64,000 nt of DNA, taken from assembly GCA_001724265.1 (NCBI GenBank), contig MEDY01000099.1, forward strand, positions 1-64,000, read 5' to 3'. Of this stretch, positions 45,101 to 60,100 are shown piece after piece (the stretch's first letter is position 1; each line of letters starts with the position of its first letter). The DNA is from Rhizaria sp. SCN 62-66. Lineage: Eukaryota; Rhizaria, unplaced. Both the position numbers and the translations under genes were made by a program. The notes beneath the pieces are model-generated. The model was not told the DNA's origin. It saw only the letters and a list, made by a program, of their open reading frames with translations, and did no database searches.

Positions 45101-48100
45101 GTGAGAACCGTCTTCTGCACCGTGTTGTGCGTTATATTAACGCGTTGCCGGCGCTGCACCCCGCGTTTGCCACCGCTGTTGCTGGCGTCGTTGATGCGCT
45201 TTCACGTCTGCAGGCTCTTTCTGCCCCTGTCCCCTTTGCATCGACTCGGACTCTTGGCGCACCTGTCGCTGTTCCGAACGTTCCTACGCTTGTGTCTGCG
45301 TTGGCTACGGCACTGAGTGCGGTTAAAACGTCGATGGCCGACAGTGTTGGCTTTGTTGATGCTGTGCAGCTTCCCACTGCAGCTGACTGGACCGCAAACC
45401 ACCGCGCGCTGCGCGCGACACTTACACGTGTGAGCGCTGTCCTTGAGGCTGTGTCCGATAATGCCGCGGCTGCTGCGCTTGCCACGGTAGCGGACGCGAC
45501 CACTGACGGTGCAAAGATGCTTCCGGAGCTTCCTTTGTCTTATACACCGCTTTCACTCTTCGCTACGCTTGAACGCGACTTCGCGACTGTGCCCGCCGCG
45601 GAGCCGCTTCTGTCCGCAGCGCGCTCGGCGCTGGGCGCTGGTGATGCCGGTGTCGCTAAGGATGCCGTGCATGCCTTTCTGGTTGCAGTTGAGCGCACCG
45701 AAGCAGATGAGGCTGCCGTTGCCGTGTGCGTTGCTACTGAGACAAAATCTCATGCTGCTGCCGCATCTGTTGCTTCTGCCGCTTCTACAGCAGAGTCGCG
45801 CAAGGGCGCTACAACTGCCTGGGGCGCGAGCGCGCTGCTGGCGCTTGTGCCGGTGAACTGGCTTCGTGTGCTGGAGCGCGTGGCGTCAATCGCAGGTGGA
45901 CTTCTTGTGCGCATGGCGCACGACAACGCTGCTGTGCGCGCCGCTCTTTCTGATGATGTTCCCGCGACCACACTGCTTTTCCCCGTGCTTTCTGCGCTTG
46001 ACAAGCTTGCTCATCTTACCGATGACGCCGCCACGTCTGACACAGGACTTGTTCTGGATTTGCCTCCTTCCGACGGCCCGGCATTGTTGACGCAGCTCCG
46101 GAACGATCTGGCCGTAGCCACAGCGACGGCCCCGTTGCCGCCCGCGTTGCACCTCCCGCTTCGCACGCTGGCTGCTGCGTACGAGTCTTGGGACTCACGT
46201 GCAGTATTGGCGGCGCTCGTTGATGTTCTCCGCTCAGTTGCTTCTGCCGCGACTTCTCCTGTCGTGCTCACGCCCGCGCTGCTCGCTATCACGCAGACGT
46301 GGCCTCGCGCTGCTGCGGGTGTTTCAAGCTCCGACGCGGGCATGTCTGTACCTTCAGGTCCATTTGGGCTCCCGATGTTGCGCCTGTCAGCGCCTGCAGC
46401 AGGGACGAGGGCATCGTCGAATGCCGTCTCCGCGACGTCAGCAACGAACCATTTCCACCAGAGTCACACCGTGTCTTTTGCGACCGCTCAGTTGCAGGCG
46501 CACATCGCTCTTGCTGAGGCTGCTGCTGCGACCCACTCTCGGACTACCAAGGGAAAGAAATCCCGCGCTGCTCACCTCGCGGCCGCTTCACCTGGCCCCG
46601 TATGCGCACTTCCTCTCCCTGCGACGCGTTTTCCGATGCTTGAGCTGCTGCTGCTTGCGCGCTGCACGCCTACTTTTGCTTTTGCACCTGCGCCCGCTGC
46701 GGCTGCCTCGCCTGCTGCGCTGGCGCGCGCGCTCGGTGCCGCCCCGTCGATGACATGGAGCAATCTTCACATGAGCGCACGCCGTCTTTGTGCGATCTTA
46801 TCTGCGTCTATCACGGCACGCACATGTCCTGCCCCAGCACCCGCGCTGCTGGTGTCTACTGATCCCGCGAACGATCTGCCCTTCACCGGCCACGCGCACC
46901 GTGGCGCTTTCCTTGCTGCCTTGCGTGCTGATGGCACTCTTGCGATCCCCACTGTTAGTCTTACGCATGCGCTAGCGCACCGCCCCTTGCGCCGTGCCGC
47001 TGCGTCCTCCGACGCTGCCGCACTTGTCCGTGCTGCACTTCTGCTTCTGCGTTCCGCTGGTCTGCCCGACTCTATCCTCGCTCGCGCAGAGACGCTGGCG
47101 GCCGCGCTGACCGTCGCGACAAGCGCAGGTGCCGCGTCTGGTGTGATGCTTGCCCCTGCGTCCGCACGTGCGGCGGTGCTGCCTCCGGCCTCGCTGGGCG
47201 CAGTGCCGCCTCTGGTGTCGGCGTTGCTGGAAGAGCTTCAGGAGAGCTTGGTTACGTACCGCGTTGTCGCTGCTCCTAAGACGGGTCCGACCGCTGGAGT
47301 TGCGTCCACTATCATGGTTGCACTTCCTGAGCCCGCCGCTGCGGCTGCCGCTGCTCGTGCGCGCGCGCGCAGTGTTGTCGCCCAAGTTAAGTTTGCCGGC
47401 GCAGAGGCTGCTGCCGCCGCAGCTGTGCTAGCACTGATGCTGCATCTATCTCGCACCAAGCTCGCCTTGTGCGCAGCCGATGAGACGGCTTTTTCTCAAG
47501 CATCTGCATTCATCCATACGTCTGACTCCGTTTCCGGGGCCAGCAGTGGCGAGCGCCCGAGCATGTCGCGTGACAGTTCGCTCGTGACTCCGAACGCTGA
47601 CTTGGCTGCGCTGGGCGGTGTTAAGTCGAGCCGCCTCGACGCTATTGTGACGACGCAATTACTCACATTACCGTCTGACGTTTCTGAGACTGCAAATGCT
47701 GCACGCGCGCTCTCTTCTGTTGGAGCCGCGTCACTGGCTCTGCGGCTCGTCTCAGCTGCTTCCCCTGCGTCTCTTGTCGACATGATCGCGAGCTTTGCCG
47801 CGAACATTTCTCTGCCTGAGACGAAGACTGCGCTGCATCATATGGTTCGCGCTGTTGGCGCTCTTTTCAACGTTGGTGCTGCTACCTCTGCGATTGTTGC
47901 TCCCGCAGCTCTTTCTGCTTCTACTGCCGCTGAGGGCTCTGTTGAGTCTGCTGAGTCGGCCGCGAGTGCGCTAGTTCTGCAGCTTGGTGTTCAGCAGTCG
48001 CAGGCGAGCTACCGCATGTGGACTGCTGGTATCGTGGCGACGCACCACGCCTTGCACAAGGATCTTGTCGAGCTGATTGCTGCTGTGCGTGAGGAGATCA

Positions 48101-51100
48101 CTCTTGGAGGTGGAATTACGGCTGCTGTTTCACACCGCGCGCGTGCACTTGTCACGGCGCTCTACCCCACTGCGGGCCGCGAGTTGTGGCCGCATTTCTT
48201 CGGGGAGCGTCAGCCCAAACAGCACCAACAAATGATCTCCGCTCGCTTAAGTGCCGGACCCGCTCGCTCCCAGCGTTCCTCCACCGACGACAATGATGCA
48301 GCGGCGTTGAGAGAGCTTCTGCCTGCTCAGGGCGCAGGCTCTGAATCTGGGTATCCTGCGCTGCTGTGCCACCAATTGGTCGTACCCGTCGACGCGCTTT
48401 GCGCATCACTCCACGCTGGTGATGCCAAGACTGCGCGCTCGCAGCTGGCCGCTATTGGTGACGCTGTTAACACCAGTGCCGGCAGATGCAAGTACCTTCC
48501 CTGGAACGTCTACGCAGCGCACATTACAGCTGCACACAAGTGCGCGCTCGCTCTTTTGGCACAGCTCCGTGCGTTTACCACTGCGAATGTTTCTGGTGAG
48601 TTCACCGCGTTGCCTTCGCTTACAGGGACAACTGCAGTGCTCTCGAGGCTTACTATCAATGCCGCGACTGCGAACGATCTTTCTGTTGTATTGACCGGAA
48701 CAATGCAGGCTTTCCAATCTCTTGCCCCCGCTTTGCAGCCTGCTGCTACGACGGGCATGCTTGTGAGTCCTCTTGATGCTGCAGCAGCTTCTGACACTAC
48801 CCGTGCTGTGAAGCTTGCATCGGCAGAGTGGCAAAATGCGGTTGATGCAGCCATGCGGGCAACCATTGCACTTTCTTTATCTGAGGCAGACTCATTGATT
48901 GAGCAAGACGACCTGGGTATGACAAGCAGCAACAGTGTGATGGCAGATTTCCTGTCTGATCCCGTCGATTCTGATGTTGTTGCTCTTGTTCCCGCTGCTA
49001 CTGTTGCAGCTTCGCCCATCGCACGTTATCCGAACATGGCGGAGATGTCGCCCGCGCCTGCTAGCACTTCTTGCGCGGCTGTGCTGAAGCCATTTAACGT
49101 GCCGTCAACGCTTCGCACGGCTGGTGACTGGATTTCCGAGTCTGCAGTTCGCGACGCTGCTGATGCGTTTTCCGCTATTGCTGTTGCAGCTGCTTCTGCA
49201 GGGACGTTCGCGGATCAAGCTCTTGCCGCATCTGCGTCTGTTTATCCCGAGCTAGCATTAGCAACAGCCGACGTCACCGCTGGCGCGCACACTTCGTACG
49301 CGGCTTTGGCTGCACTGAGCGATACGTGTCTTACTGCAGCGTCACTGTTGGCGCGCGCACAGCAGATTGTGTCTGCCTACACATTGCCCAATGAAGCATC
49401 CCTAGCTGATGCAATTCAGGCACCTGCGCGCACTGTTGCTGCTCCTCCGCTCCACCCGAGCGTACTGCTTTTTGCTGCAGTACGTGCCGCGCTTACGTCG
49501 CGCGTTTGCCGTGCTCCAACTGGTGGCAATGCTTCCAGCCGTAGTGACGAGGGCGTGACGCTTGGCGACGATGACGAGAGTGAAAATAGCAATGAGATTG
49601 ACCTGCTCTCGCGGCCGTACACTGCGCTGACACAGATTGCTGTTGACCTTGGTACAAACGCCTTTGAGCCGATTGCTGTGTCCCTCACTGGTGCCATCTC
49701 TATCTCTCTCACATCATCTGGAGACGACGGGGCTGATGTAGCAGCGGCATCCGCTGCTTCGCGCGACTCTGTTGTGTTTGCGCCCTTGCTGAACCCAGCC
49801 TTGGAAGCGCCGCTGACACAGCTCCAGACACTGGCCAACAATAGGCTGGTACGCCACATGCTTGCCAACTTTGCGATCAACACACCCGCAGCTCGCCGCG
49901 CCGCAGCGGCCCTTGACGACATTTTTGACGACGATGTCCGTGAAGAAGATGATGATGACGATGATGATGATGACGATGAGAAGGATGATCATGATAACGT
50001 CGAAAATTCAGACGATGCTCGCGGCTCCGGTTCTTTTTCGAGCGGTGTTGTATCGGCTGCGAGCAGCCGTCCATCCTCGGTGCACTCGCGCCCGCGGACA
50101 GGAACTCGTGGCAGCACACGTGGTGGGACCAATGACTCTGGTGACTGGAAATTTGAGCTTACTTCTTTGTGGGGTATGCTTGAAAATGCTCTCACATCAG
50201 TCAACGCTCTTTACACGCGGCTGGAGCAGGCTCGCCATGGAGCGCATGGCCACCACCCGCTGACATTTGCGCTTCAATCAGCTCCTGCAGCGCCTGGTGC
50301 TGGCGCACTGAGTGATGCTGCGGCTGTGCAGGCCGAGTCGCAGCTCAGCGCTGTGGTACGCCAAGCGACTGCGCTGGAGGCGCGTGCTCGGCTCGTCTCA
50401 TCAGTTGCTGAAGAGGAGCAGGTTCTTGCGCTTGTGCGCAGGCTTACTGCCGCCCTTGACCGGGGTATTGCACAGGAGGACGCGAAGATTATGAAATGCA
50501 AGGAGGGCTTTGAGGCGCTCTTTGCGCGTAAGCGGGTCGCTGCAGATGCGCTCTGGATGCGTCGAAAGATGGCAGAGGCTGCGGAACCCTCGCCTTCATC
50601 AACACCAATTGCCAGCGACAACGCCCCGCGCCCTGCTGCACTGCACCGTGCGGCAAAGTCAATTTCAACCCCTGCTACAGGCACGCGTACGTCGCAAGGC
50701 AAGCCTGGCACCGCAAGTGGCCGTAACTCGACTGCTACAGGCCCGCGCCGTGCTGGTTCCAGTCACGCATCTCAGCGCGCAGGCATCGTGACTGGTGCCA
50801 GCGCTACTGAAAGCTTTCTTCCTGCCCAGCGCCGCATTGCGGCGTCGACAGCGATGACAGTGGCTGGCGGGAAGAAGCGCCAACCGACCGCTGACGATGA
50901 CGATGGCGACTATGAAGACGATGATGAAGGTGATCTCTACAATGAGGTGCTTCGTGATATCTACAGCGATGATGACGAGGGAGCGGCTGGCGGTGCTGTG
51001 GGCTCTCGTCGCGCGCTTTCGGCGTCGCGCCAGCGTCGGGGCGCTGCCTCCTCTGACGCACCTGTGTCAATTGACCCCTCAACGCTCTTGTCATCAGTGC

Positions 51101-54100
51101 AGACACGTGCGGTGACCGCGGCTGACATCGCCGCATCGCTGTTGCAGACAGCTGATCGCTCAGGGCTTGTTACCGCGAAGGGCTTACCCGCTATCTTCGG
51201 CGCCTCCCCCGCAGCTGAAGATCCTGCTATGGCTGCTGGCGGGATTACGGCATCGAATGCTATTGCCGCTGCAACTGCTGCCGCAGGGGCCAATGCCGCC
51301 GAAGTGGCGCGCGGTATCGATGAGGCCGCCGAGCACGCGCGTGCGTATGTTCTCGCAGTGCAGGCACTTGGTCCCTTTGACTTTGCATTGGGCACGCGTG
51401 TCCGCATTGATGTTCCGCAACCTACGTTTGCCGTCGCCCCGAACGCACCTGCGCCTCTCGTTTTCGCCGAGCTTACAGTCACCGGTATGAGGAAGTCGAG
51501 TAGTTTCAACCCACTCCCTACGTTTGCTGCTCCAGCGCCGGAGCCTGCCCCAACCGGGCCGCAAGGGGCAAAGCCGCGCCGTCCTGCTCCAACCGCCCCT
51601 CTTGGTACCATCCCCTCAGAGCCAGTCTCTGCGAAGGAGGCTGCCGTCGTCCGCGCGTGCGGATTGAAGCGCGGCCAAGTGCTGACGCTTCGTGTCTCCA
51701 ACAAGCCTGTGCTCGCGCCCGCGGTCCTTACGCTCCGTGCCCGCAGTACGGCCAAGACGGGTGTTGATACCGACCCCGAGTTGCAGGCAGAGGAGAACGG
51801 CAGTGTGTGGGACGTAGAGCTGACTGTGGGTGATGTTTACGGTGAAGAGGCTTATGTGCACCGTCACAGTGTTGGTGTTGAGACTTCAGGGCTCTTCCGC
51901 AAGCTCTGGACGAAGCACGCAGCGCCGTTCCTGGGCCCTGAGGCTGCAGCGCATTTGCCTCAAGTGCTTACTAAGCCTGGTGGCGCCGATCCTGGATCGG
52001 GTTCCGAGGAGGAGGATGTACGCTTCAGTGAGCTCACTGACGCACAACGTGCGTTGCGGGCTGAGATCCGCCGCCGTGTACGTGATATTACTGGCGCGAT
52101 GCGTATTCCTGTTGCCGTTAACCTGTACCACAATGTTGCCACGGGACGTGCGCGCGTAGCTGCTGCAGCTTCGACTGCCGCAACCACACCTGGTGCAGAT
52201 GAGGCACTCGCATCTGCCATGGCTCTCTCTGGTGGCTTTGAGAGCATTCCAGAGAACGACCCCGAGGCCGCTGCATTGCAGCGCCCTATCTTACCACCAT
52301 CGTTGCCTTTCTACTACCCGGCTGCGAACTACCCACGTCTTTTCGCACCTTCAGCTGCAGCTGCGGCCGCTGCTGTCACGCTCTCAGCCGCATCCCGCGC
52401 CCCGACATCGACACCAGTGCCTGCTTCCGCGATGCCTCGGTGGGAACTGCCGTTTCCCTTGTCGCTCGCGGCTGCGCACGCTGCAGCAGCTCTGGGCTCG
52501 CATGAGGCGGGCGCGGCACTGCTTGGTGGTATGTCTGTGAATGCTCTTGCCGGGCTTGAACCCGCCGTACACCCGCTGCCACTTGGTTATACGCAGTCTG
52601 GACTGCCCTTTTACAGCGCACTTCCGGCCCTGCGCGGCGCCGCGGCACGTTACCTTGCTGGTAGCAGCGCTGCTGCCGCTGGTGCAGCCCCTGGCACGCG
52701 TGGCGGTTACCCGGCAGGTGCAGGCGGACACAGCGATTCTGCAGCCAGCGCCCTCGCGCTTCTTTTAACCCCAGCAGCGCTGAATCCTCACGCGCTGACG
52801 CCAGAGCGCTTTGCCGCCGCGCTTAACCGTGTCGCGGGCTACACTTATAGTGGCGCACCTTTCTTCCCCAAGCCTGGCTTTGCGGCACCGGCGCCCGACG
52901 GGTACACGTACTATGGCCTGCCGTATTACTTTCCGCGCACACTGTTACGTTATGCTGAGCTTGAGGCGGCTGCTGACGCACGCCTCGCGGCTCATATGTC
53001 GGATAACGCAGAGGCACATGATGCCCGTTTCATGCGCCCTTTGAGTGCCTCGGCGCGCCGCCGCAACCGCAATGCTGCTGCCGCTGCTGCGCTGACCAGC
53101 GGCGGGTTCTATTACCAAGGTGGTGCTGGCAGTGGGAGTGACGGTGATGGCGGCAACGGTTCTGCTTCTGGTGACCTTTCGACGGATGAGGAGGATCGGG
53201 CGAAGATTGACGCTCTGCGCGCTGAGGCTCGTCGCTTGATTGCACGCGAGGAAGCTCGTGAGGGTGCACGTCGCGAAAAGAAGATTGCCAAGTGGCGTGC
53301 CGGCAAGGAGGCCGAGCGTGCTGCGGCGGCTGAGGCTCGCCGCATGCGTCGTGCTAGTCTCGGAGCTGCTGCCACTGCAGGCGAGTCTTCAGACAGCGAC
53401 AGCACGGCTATGATTGTTTTCCGCGAGGAGGATGAGGCCGAGCTTGACGCTGTGGAGTTATCCGCGAGCGAGGAGTCAGATCACTTTGACGCGAAGGCTT
53501 ACGGCGAGGACCAGAACGAAGACGGTGTTAGCACGAGTGGTGCCGCAGGCTCACGCTTTGCACGGCTTGCAAAGCAACTCAATTCTATGGCTGATTCAAG
53601 CCGTGCTTTGGAGCGCGAGGCCGCACAGCGCAAGGACGCTAAGCGCGCTGAGCGTCGTCGCACACGTGCACAGAAGGCCAAAGACTGGTTCACTGAGCGC
53701 GGACTGATGATTGAACCGGAAAGTGAGGATGAAGCTGTTGCTGGCCGCAACATCGCTGCAGTTGCCCTTGTTTCTGGTCGCGGTGGCACCGACCGTGGCT
53801 TTGTGTTTGGTTACGATGAGGCACATCTTTCATCTCCTGCTGGCACTGCCGCAAGTCGTAAAGCACCTGGCTTGCCATCTGCGAGCTCTACTTATGCATC
53901 GACTGACGGTAAGGGCTCGATAGTGCGCAGCCGCGGTGCCAGCGGTACTGCAACCGCTCATACTGCTGATCTGGATGAAGTCGATGGTTATGACGTCGAC
54001 ACTGCAACAACGGTTGACGCCGATGGTCATGTCGTGCCTTCACAGCGCAAACCATCTCGCCGTGACCGTCCTCTGCTTCGTCCTGGCTCCGGCTCCGGCT

Positions 54101-57100
54101 CTCGCAAGCATGTGGGTGCAGGCGCTGAAGGTGACTATGGTAGCGATACTGATGCCTCCTCGAGCGATGCAGGATTGTCGTCGCCTTCTGGAGCGTCATC
54201 TCGGGCAGGAAGCACCCGCCGAAGCCGTATCGACCGTGTGTCGGCGCTGTCTGTTGCGCCCTCGGCTTCTCGCCGCCGCATCCCTGGTGACGATGTCTTT
54301 GCGGCGATCCGTAATGATCCTGCGGAGTACGATGACGATGCTAAGGTCCGTCTCCGCGACGCTGATGTCATGGGCGCCATTAACAAGACCGCGCTCAACA
54401 CACTTGAGCGCTCGCGTGCGCGTGTTCACGCTCGCCGCGCGTCACTCGCGCTCGCTGCAGCTGCTGAACGCGAGGCGCTTGCTGATGGCATGTCGCCCGC
54501 TGTGGCTGCTGCTGCAGGCGCTGCTGCGTCGGCTGCTGCCCGACAGTCAGGCTCTGGTGGTGCTGGTCGTGACAGTGATAGTGATGGCACTGGGAGTGAG
54601 GATCTCGACTCTTTCCCCGCTGTGCCTCTTTACGCCGAGGACGCTGCCGCGGGTAGCGAGGTCACGCCCGCAGAGGCCTACACTTCGGCTGTTCGCGCAC
54701 TTCGCCACATTGCGCGGTTCAGCGCGACGAGCTTGCCGATGTCTCTGTCGTTTGCGCGAAGCAGCTTTGCTTACTGGGCTCCTGCAGGGAGTTATGCACA
54801 CGCCGCTGTTGCCGCAGCTGTGACGGCTGCAGCGGTTCGTGCTCCCCGCGGGTCAGGCAAGCCTGTTGTCCGTATCCTGACGCTTTACGTCTCCGACCTA
54901 TACGTGGAGCGGCTCACTCGCATGCGCGATAAGCACCTATCAGTGCAAGTTGCGACCATGCCTGCAGGCGTTTTCACGATTGCACCTGATGATGCCACCG
55001 GGCCCGATGGTGCTCTTCTCCAGTCGCGCATGCGTGTTGGCCACAGCCGCCAGCCATCGTCCTCATCTCCCACTGACAGCGCAACTGATGGTGCGGATGT
55101 AATTGCGTCGACTTACGCGGCGTCAGGCTTTGGCCAATTACGTAAGCTGGCGTCGGCTGTGATTAACCCCGCTGCTAATCGTCACGGGTTGTTGTCCCCT
55201 TCTACCGCAGCTCCTAGTGCTCTGGAGGAGCCTTTCGGCCGCAGTGTTGCGACTATTGATCTTGCCCGGCCTGTGCGCGCCTTTATTGCTGCGTCCAAGC
55301 TCACAGGCACGCCGCTCGCTGCCTCACCCGCGCCCGCGACGCCGTCATCAGCCGAGGGTACTATGGTTCTTGCGACATCCACCGGCTTCACGAACATGGC
55401 TGCGCCTGAAGGTCAGCAGAAGGAAGGCATTGCGGTCCGCATCCCAGTTGTGTTCAACCCATCTCAAGCAGACGCGTCCGCGTGCACCGTCGGCAAGCTT
55501 GTTGTGCGTACGCCCTGGGGTATGCTGCTCTGTGAGAGCGATCTTTTCGGCTACACAGGCCCTTTTATTCATGTACTGCAGCCGGCTGAGCTTAAGCGCG
55601 CCATGCACGAGGCTCACTCGGCGACAGCGTCTGACGACTCCCCCACCGTGGGCTCCGCTGGAGCGGCGCGTGGCTTTGGTTTTGGCTCCGACTCAACTCT
55701 GTGCTGCTCCTTGGGCGAGTCCACTGCGACCTCTGTGGGTGTTAAGAACGTCACAGACTTTACCATCCGTGTTGTCATCAATGTCTCTCTCACGGCTAAG
55801 GTTTCTCTTGAGCAACCTGATCCTTCACCCACCTCGCCTTCGAACGCAGGCGCTGCTGCGCGTGCACAGATGCGCGTTGATCTCGGTTCTCCTGAGGTTG
55901 CGCACACCTTCTCGACCACGGTCCGTGAGATCTGCATTGGCCCTGGCGAAATTGTTCCCATTGATGTGCTCTTTGCGCCTACCGAGCGCTGCTCTTACAC
56001 TGCACAGTTGTATTTTGCTGTTACTGCAGTGCGCACACAGCGCCGCCGCCGTGTTGTGCCCGCATCAAGTGCAATGTCTGCCAACGCTTCACTTGCTGAT
56101 AACGCTGCCACTGAAGCAGATGAGGCGAATGTCGTCGCCGGTGCGAACCCTACCTTTGTTGTTGTTGACAGCGCACGTGCTGCTGCGCGTTTGCGCATGG
56201 CACCGTCTTCTCGTACGTCATTGACACGTGGTGGGTTGATGGGGGATATTGTTGATGATAGCATTGACATTAACGTGCAGTTGCAGAGCGAGACCATATC
56301 TTTGACAGGTATTGGTGGTGAGCCGCTTCTCTTCACGATTGATGGTCCTGACTCTGCTTTATCTGCGTCAAGCAACGATCCTGCCACAGCTGCTGCTGCC
56401 GCTGCTGCCCAACGTGCTTCTGCTGCTGCAGACTCCGCCGCTGCTGCCCGCGACTGTCTTTTGCTGGGTGACTCGGTCATGTCTGCTGGAGGCGACGACG
56501 ACGATTTGGCTCGCTTCGTGGCTGCTGCTGGTGAAGACGCTGTGAGTGATGTGAGCGATAAAGAGTTCATTGGCGCACTAGCAGGGCTTGCTGATGCGCC
56601 TGCTGTGGACGCGGCTGGCCGGCCTGTGTTTGACGAACGCGGTGCTGTCATGACTAACCGCGACGTTCGCCTTGCAGCTAAGCGCCTCGAACGCGGCCGC
56701 GGACGCACAGGTGGTCGTCCAGGCGATGACGATGATGAGCCTGAGACAGCAGAGGCGCGTGCATCGGCGCTGAATAATCTACGTGCGGCCAACCCGCTGC
56801 TGACTCAGGACGCGCTGCTGGAGCTGCATTACCAACGGCAAAAGGCGGCACGCGAGCGGCGCCGTGAGCAGGAAGAGGCTGAGCGTAAGGTTGCTGCTGT
56901 TGAGCGGTTTAAGCGCGAACAGCAGCAGGAATACCTGCTGCGTCAGCGCCACAGTCGGCTCTTTGGCACCGGTGCTGCCTCGGGTGCGAACGCTCTCCGC
57001 GAGTCGTACTTTGCCCGTTTCACCAAGGCTGATGCAACACAGCACACTGCGGAGACTGCAACAACGACGAAGGCCGTGTCGGGCGCTGCGACACGAGCGC

Positions 57101-60100
57101 GCCCACGTCGCATCCGCCGTCAGTATGTTGACTTTGGCGTTGTTCCGCGCGTGCCATCTGTCGTCGCGCCCTTACCGCACGGTGTGAGCAACCGCGAGGT
57201 GCGCACCATCTCGTCGCAGAACCTTCTGCCCCACGCCGTAGTTGTTGTTGTGCGTTGCCCGGAGAATTCGGTATTTTCTTGCGAACAACGTTTCCTTGAG
57301 GTGCCACCGATGGCAACGGCGCGCATTCAGGTCACGCTCACGGTGCGCGCTACACATGCCGGTTCGGGAAGCACGCCATCGGGTCTGCATACCGGTGAGC
57401 TTGATGTTTTTTGGGAGGATGGCTCGCATACCGTGTTCCATCTCCAGGCTTATGTTGGCCACCCACTTTTCTTTGACCTCGCACCGCGCGCTTTCTTCCC
57501 ACCCGTCACACCCGGTGATGAGCGTTTCCTCAGCACCGTTGCTTACAACGCGTCTCCGTACACGCTGCGTTGGCAAGTCCGCGCTTTTAAGCCCGATGAC
57601 CGTGCTGGTGTTACGCCCGCTGATGAAGGTGCAGATGTCCCGATTGCTTTGCTGCCACTCGATCCTGCCGCAAGTCCGAGTCGCGCAGAGGAGGTGCCTG
57701 CAGTTACGGACTACTTTACACCCACCGCAGCTGCACTTGGTGATGACTCGGGCTCAGACGTTGCACGCGACTTCCCTTGGCCAGTCATTGTGACGCCTCC
57801 TTACGGCTACGCCTGCCTGACGTTTTCTTTCACGCCACAGCGCCCGGGCGCAGTGGTTGCCCCCTTGCGCGTGCAGCTGATCTCACCCAGCTTCCTCGCC
57901 TGTGCCGCACATCCGCGTTACGAGGTCTCACTTACTGGATTGTGTGTCCCTGCACCGGCTCCCGATGCCGCTTGGCAGCCTGTGACGGAAGGCGCAGAGG
58001 ACCGTCTCTCAGATATGCTTGCCCTGCAGCAATGGCTCTCTGCTCCATCATCTGCACAGATGTTGCTATCCTGCGTTGGACCTGCACCTGCTGGCGCGTT
58101 GGCGTTCGAGCCACCGGCACCTGGAAGTCGCTTCCGCATCGTTCCTTCAGGCACGATTTTCTTGTCGAACGCGCGTCCTGTTCGCCAACACGATGAAGAC
58201 GCTGAAGTGAAACAAGAAGACAACGATAGCGGTGTCGCGGGCGATGAGAAGGCGATTGCCGCCGTGCTTGCATCCGCTGCAGACACTGCATCGCTCGATC
58301 TAACACCCCGGCAGCCTGTGCTTGTGGCTGCTGCCCAACGCACATTGACCGACGAGGAAGAGTTCTATATGCTTCATTCGCCCGAGCTTTATCTCGACTT
58401 TGCTCGTGGCCAGCTGGAGCTTACCCCACGTGCGGCGTTGTTGGCCGACCGCCGTAGCGCTCACACCATTGCGCGTGCAGGCAGCCGCGTGTTTGAGTCG
58501 CTCGCACCTATTGACGCTACACGTGCATTTGATCCTACTGCACTTTCACTCGCCCCTCTTTCGCTTCGCTCTGTCCCTGTTGCACACGCTGCCGCTGGAA
58601 CTGCACCTGAGCAGTGTGTGGTCTCTCAACACGCTGTCACATTTGCGCCCTATGCCACCACAGCCTCTGGTGCGTCTGCTGACGCAAGTAACGCACTTGT
58701 TGCATTGTCTGGCCGTCCCCAGTCAGCTGGAACCCGTGCCCGCGGGCATGCCTTAGCTGATGCAGCGGACCCTTCTGTGGCGGGTGTGCTTCACCAAGGT
58801 TTTGTGGCTGCTGTATCTGCGCGTGATGGTTTCCTGAGCGCTGTCCCCGTTACGGGCCAGTCCGCGGGCGCGTTAGTGGTGGTGCCTGCGACAAGCATTG
58901 CTTTTGGCAAGTTCCGAGTTGATGGCTGCAAGAGTGACTACATCGTTTTCCGCTCTCATTATCTCGTCTCGGTTGTTGTCACTTTGCGCTGGCGCCACTC
59001 GCCAGACCAGAACCCGTTCTCCTTATCTGACCGCACTTTCCGACTCGAACCAAAGGATGCGTACGTTGTCCAAGTGCGCTTTGAGCCAACTTCACAAGGA
59101 GCCTGTCGTGAGACATTGCAGATTGTAGTCACAGAGCCCATCGCTTTCAGCACAAACGAAATGCTGACCTCACCCCGTGCCCGTGCAGAGGCCAGTACTC
59201 CTTCTCGCGGGTCTTTGCCTCCGGCACGCGTGCTGATGACGCGTGAGCTCATTGTTACGGGCACGGGCTACCACTCTCGATTTGACGGTCTCCCTACTCG
59301 TCTTTGCGTTGGTAGCACGCCTCTCGGTACGATGGCTGTGACACACTTTACGCTACGTAATGTCGGCTATGTTGCTGACTCGGTCATAATCTATTGCCCG
59401 CCACCTTTCCTTGCGTCCGAGACTGAGTTCACTCTCCCGCCTAAGGCGAGTAAGACCGTAATTCTTTTCTACATGCCTCAGCGTGCCGAAATTCTTGCAC
59501 GTACTGTGTGCGTTGTTGCGGGCGCGCATCTGCATCGGTTTACTATTTCTGCCGCAGCAGGAATTTTGTCTGTTGCTGCACTCACGCACGCATCCCTGAT
59601 TGCCAGGCGATCGTCGACTTCGGCTGTTTATTCTTCAGTCTCTGCTGGAACTGGCGCTCCCCTCGACGCACTTACACAGCGCCTTCGGAATAGCAACGTG
59701 CACAATGACACTGACGCTGCTTCTACTATTGGTGCTCTGACCGCACCTGTGGTTGCCTCATGCGAGCTTGCGTTTGGCTCCGTTCCTGTGAACACAATTG
59801 TCACCATGCGTGTGTACATTGCCAACACTGGTTCCTTGCCTCTACGTGTCACTCGAGTGACTACCCAGGCGATGAACAGGCCCACTGTGACCCACCGCGG
59901 TTCTCTGCCGTCTGGGCGCACAGCCCAAAGCAGCAACTCAACAAGCGATTTTGCGTTTGTTCCTCGCCGCCTAATTTCCTCCGATTTGTCTGCACCTGCC
60001 TCACAATTAGCTGCGGCTGATGCTGCCGCGTTGGGTGGCGTTCGTGGCAGCGAGAGTGATGCTGGCGTGCGTTACACGCGCGATTTATGGGGCTGGCTCC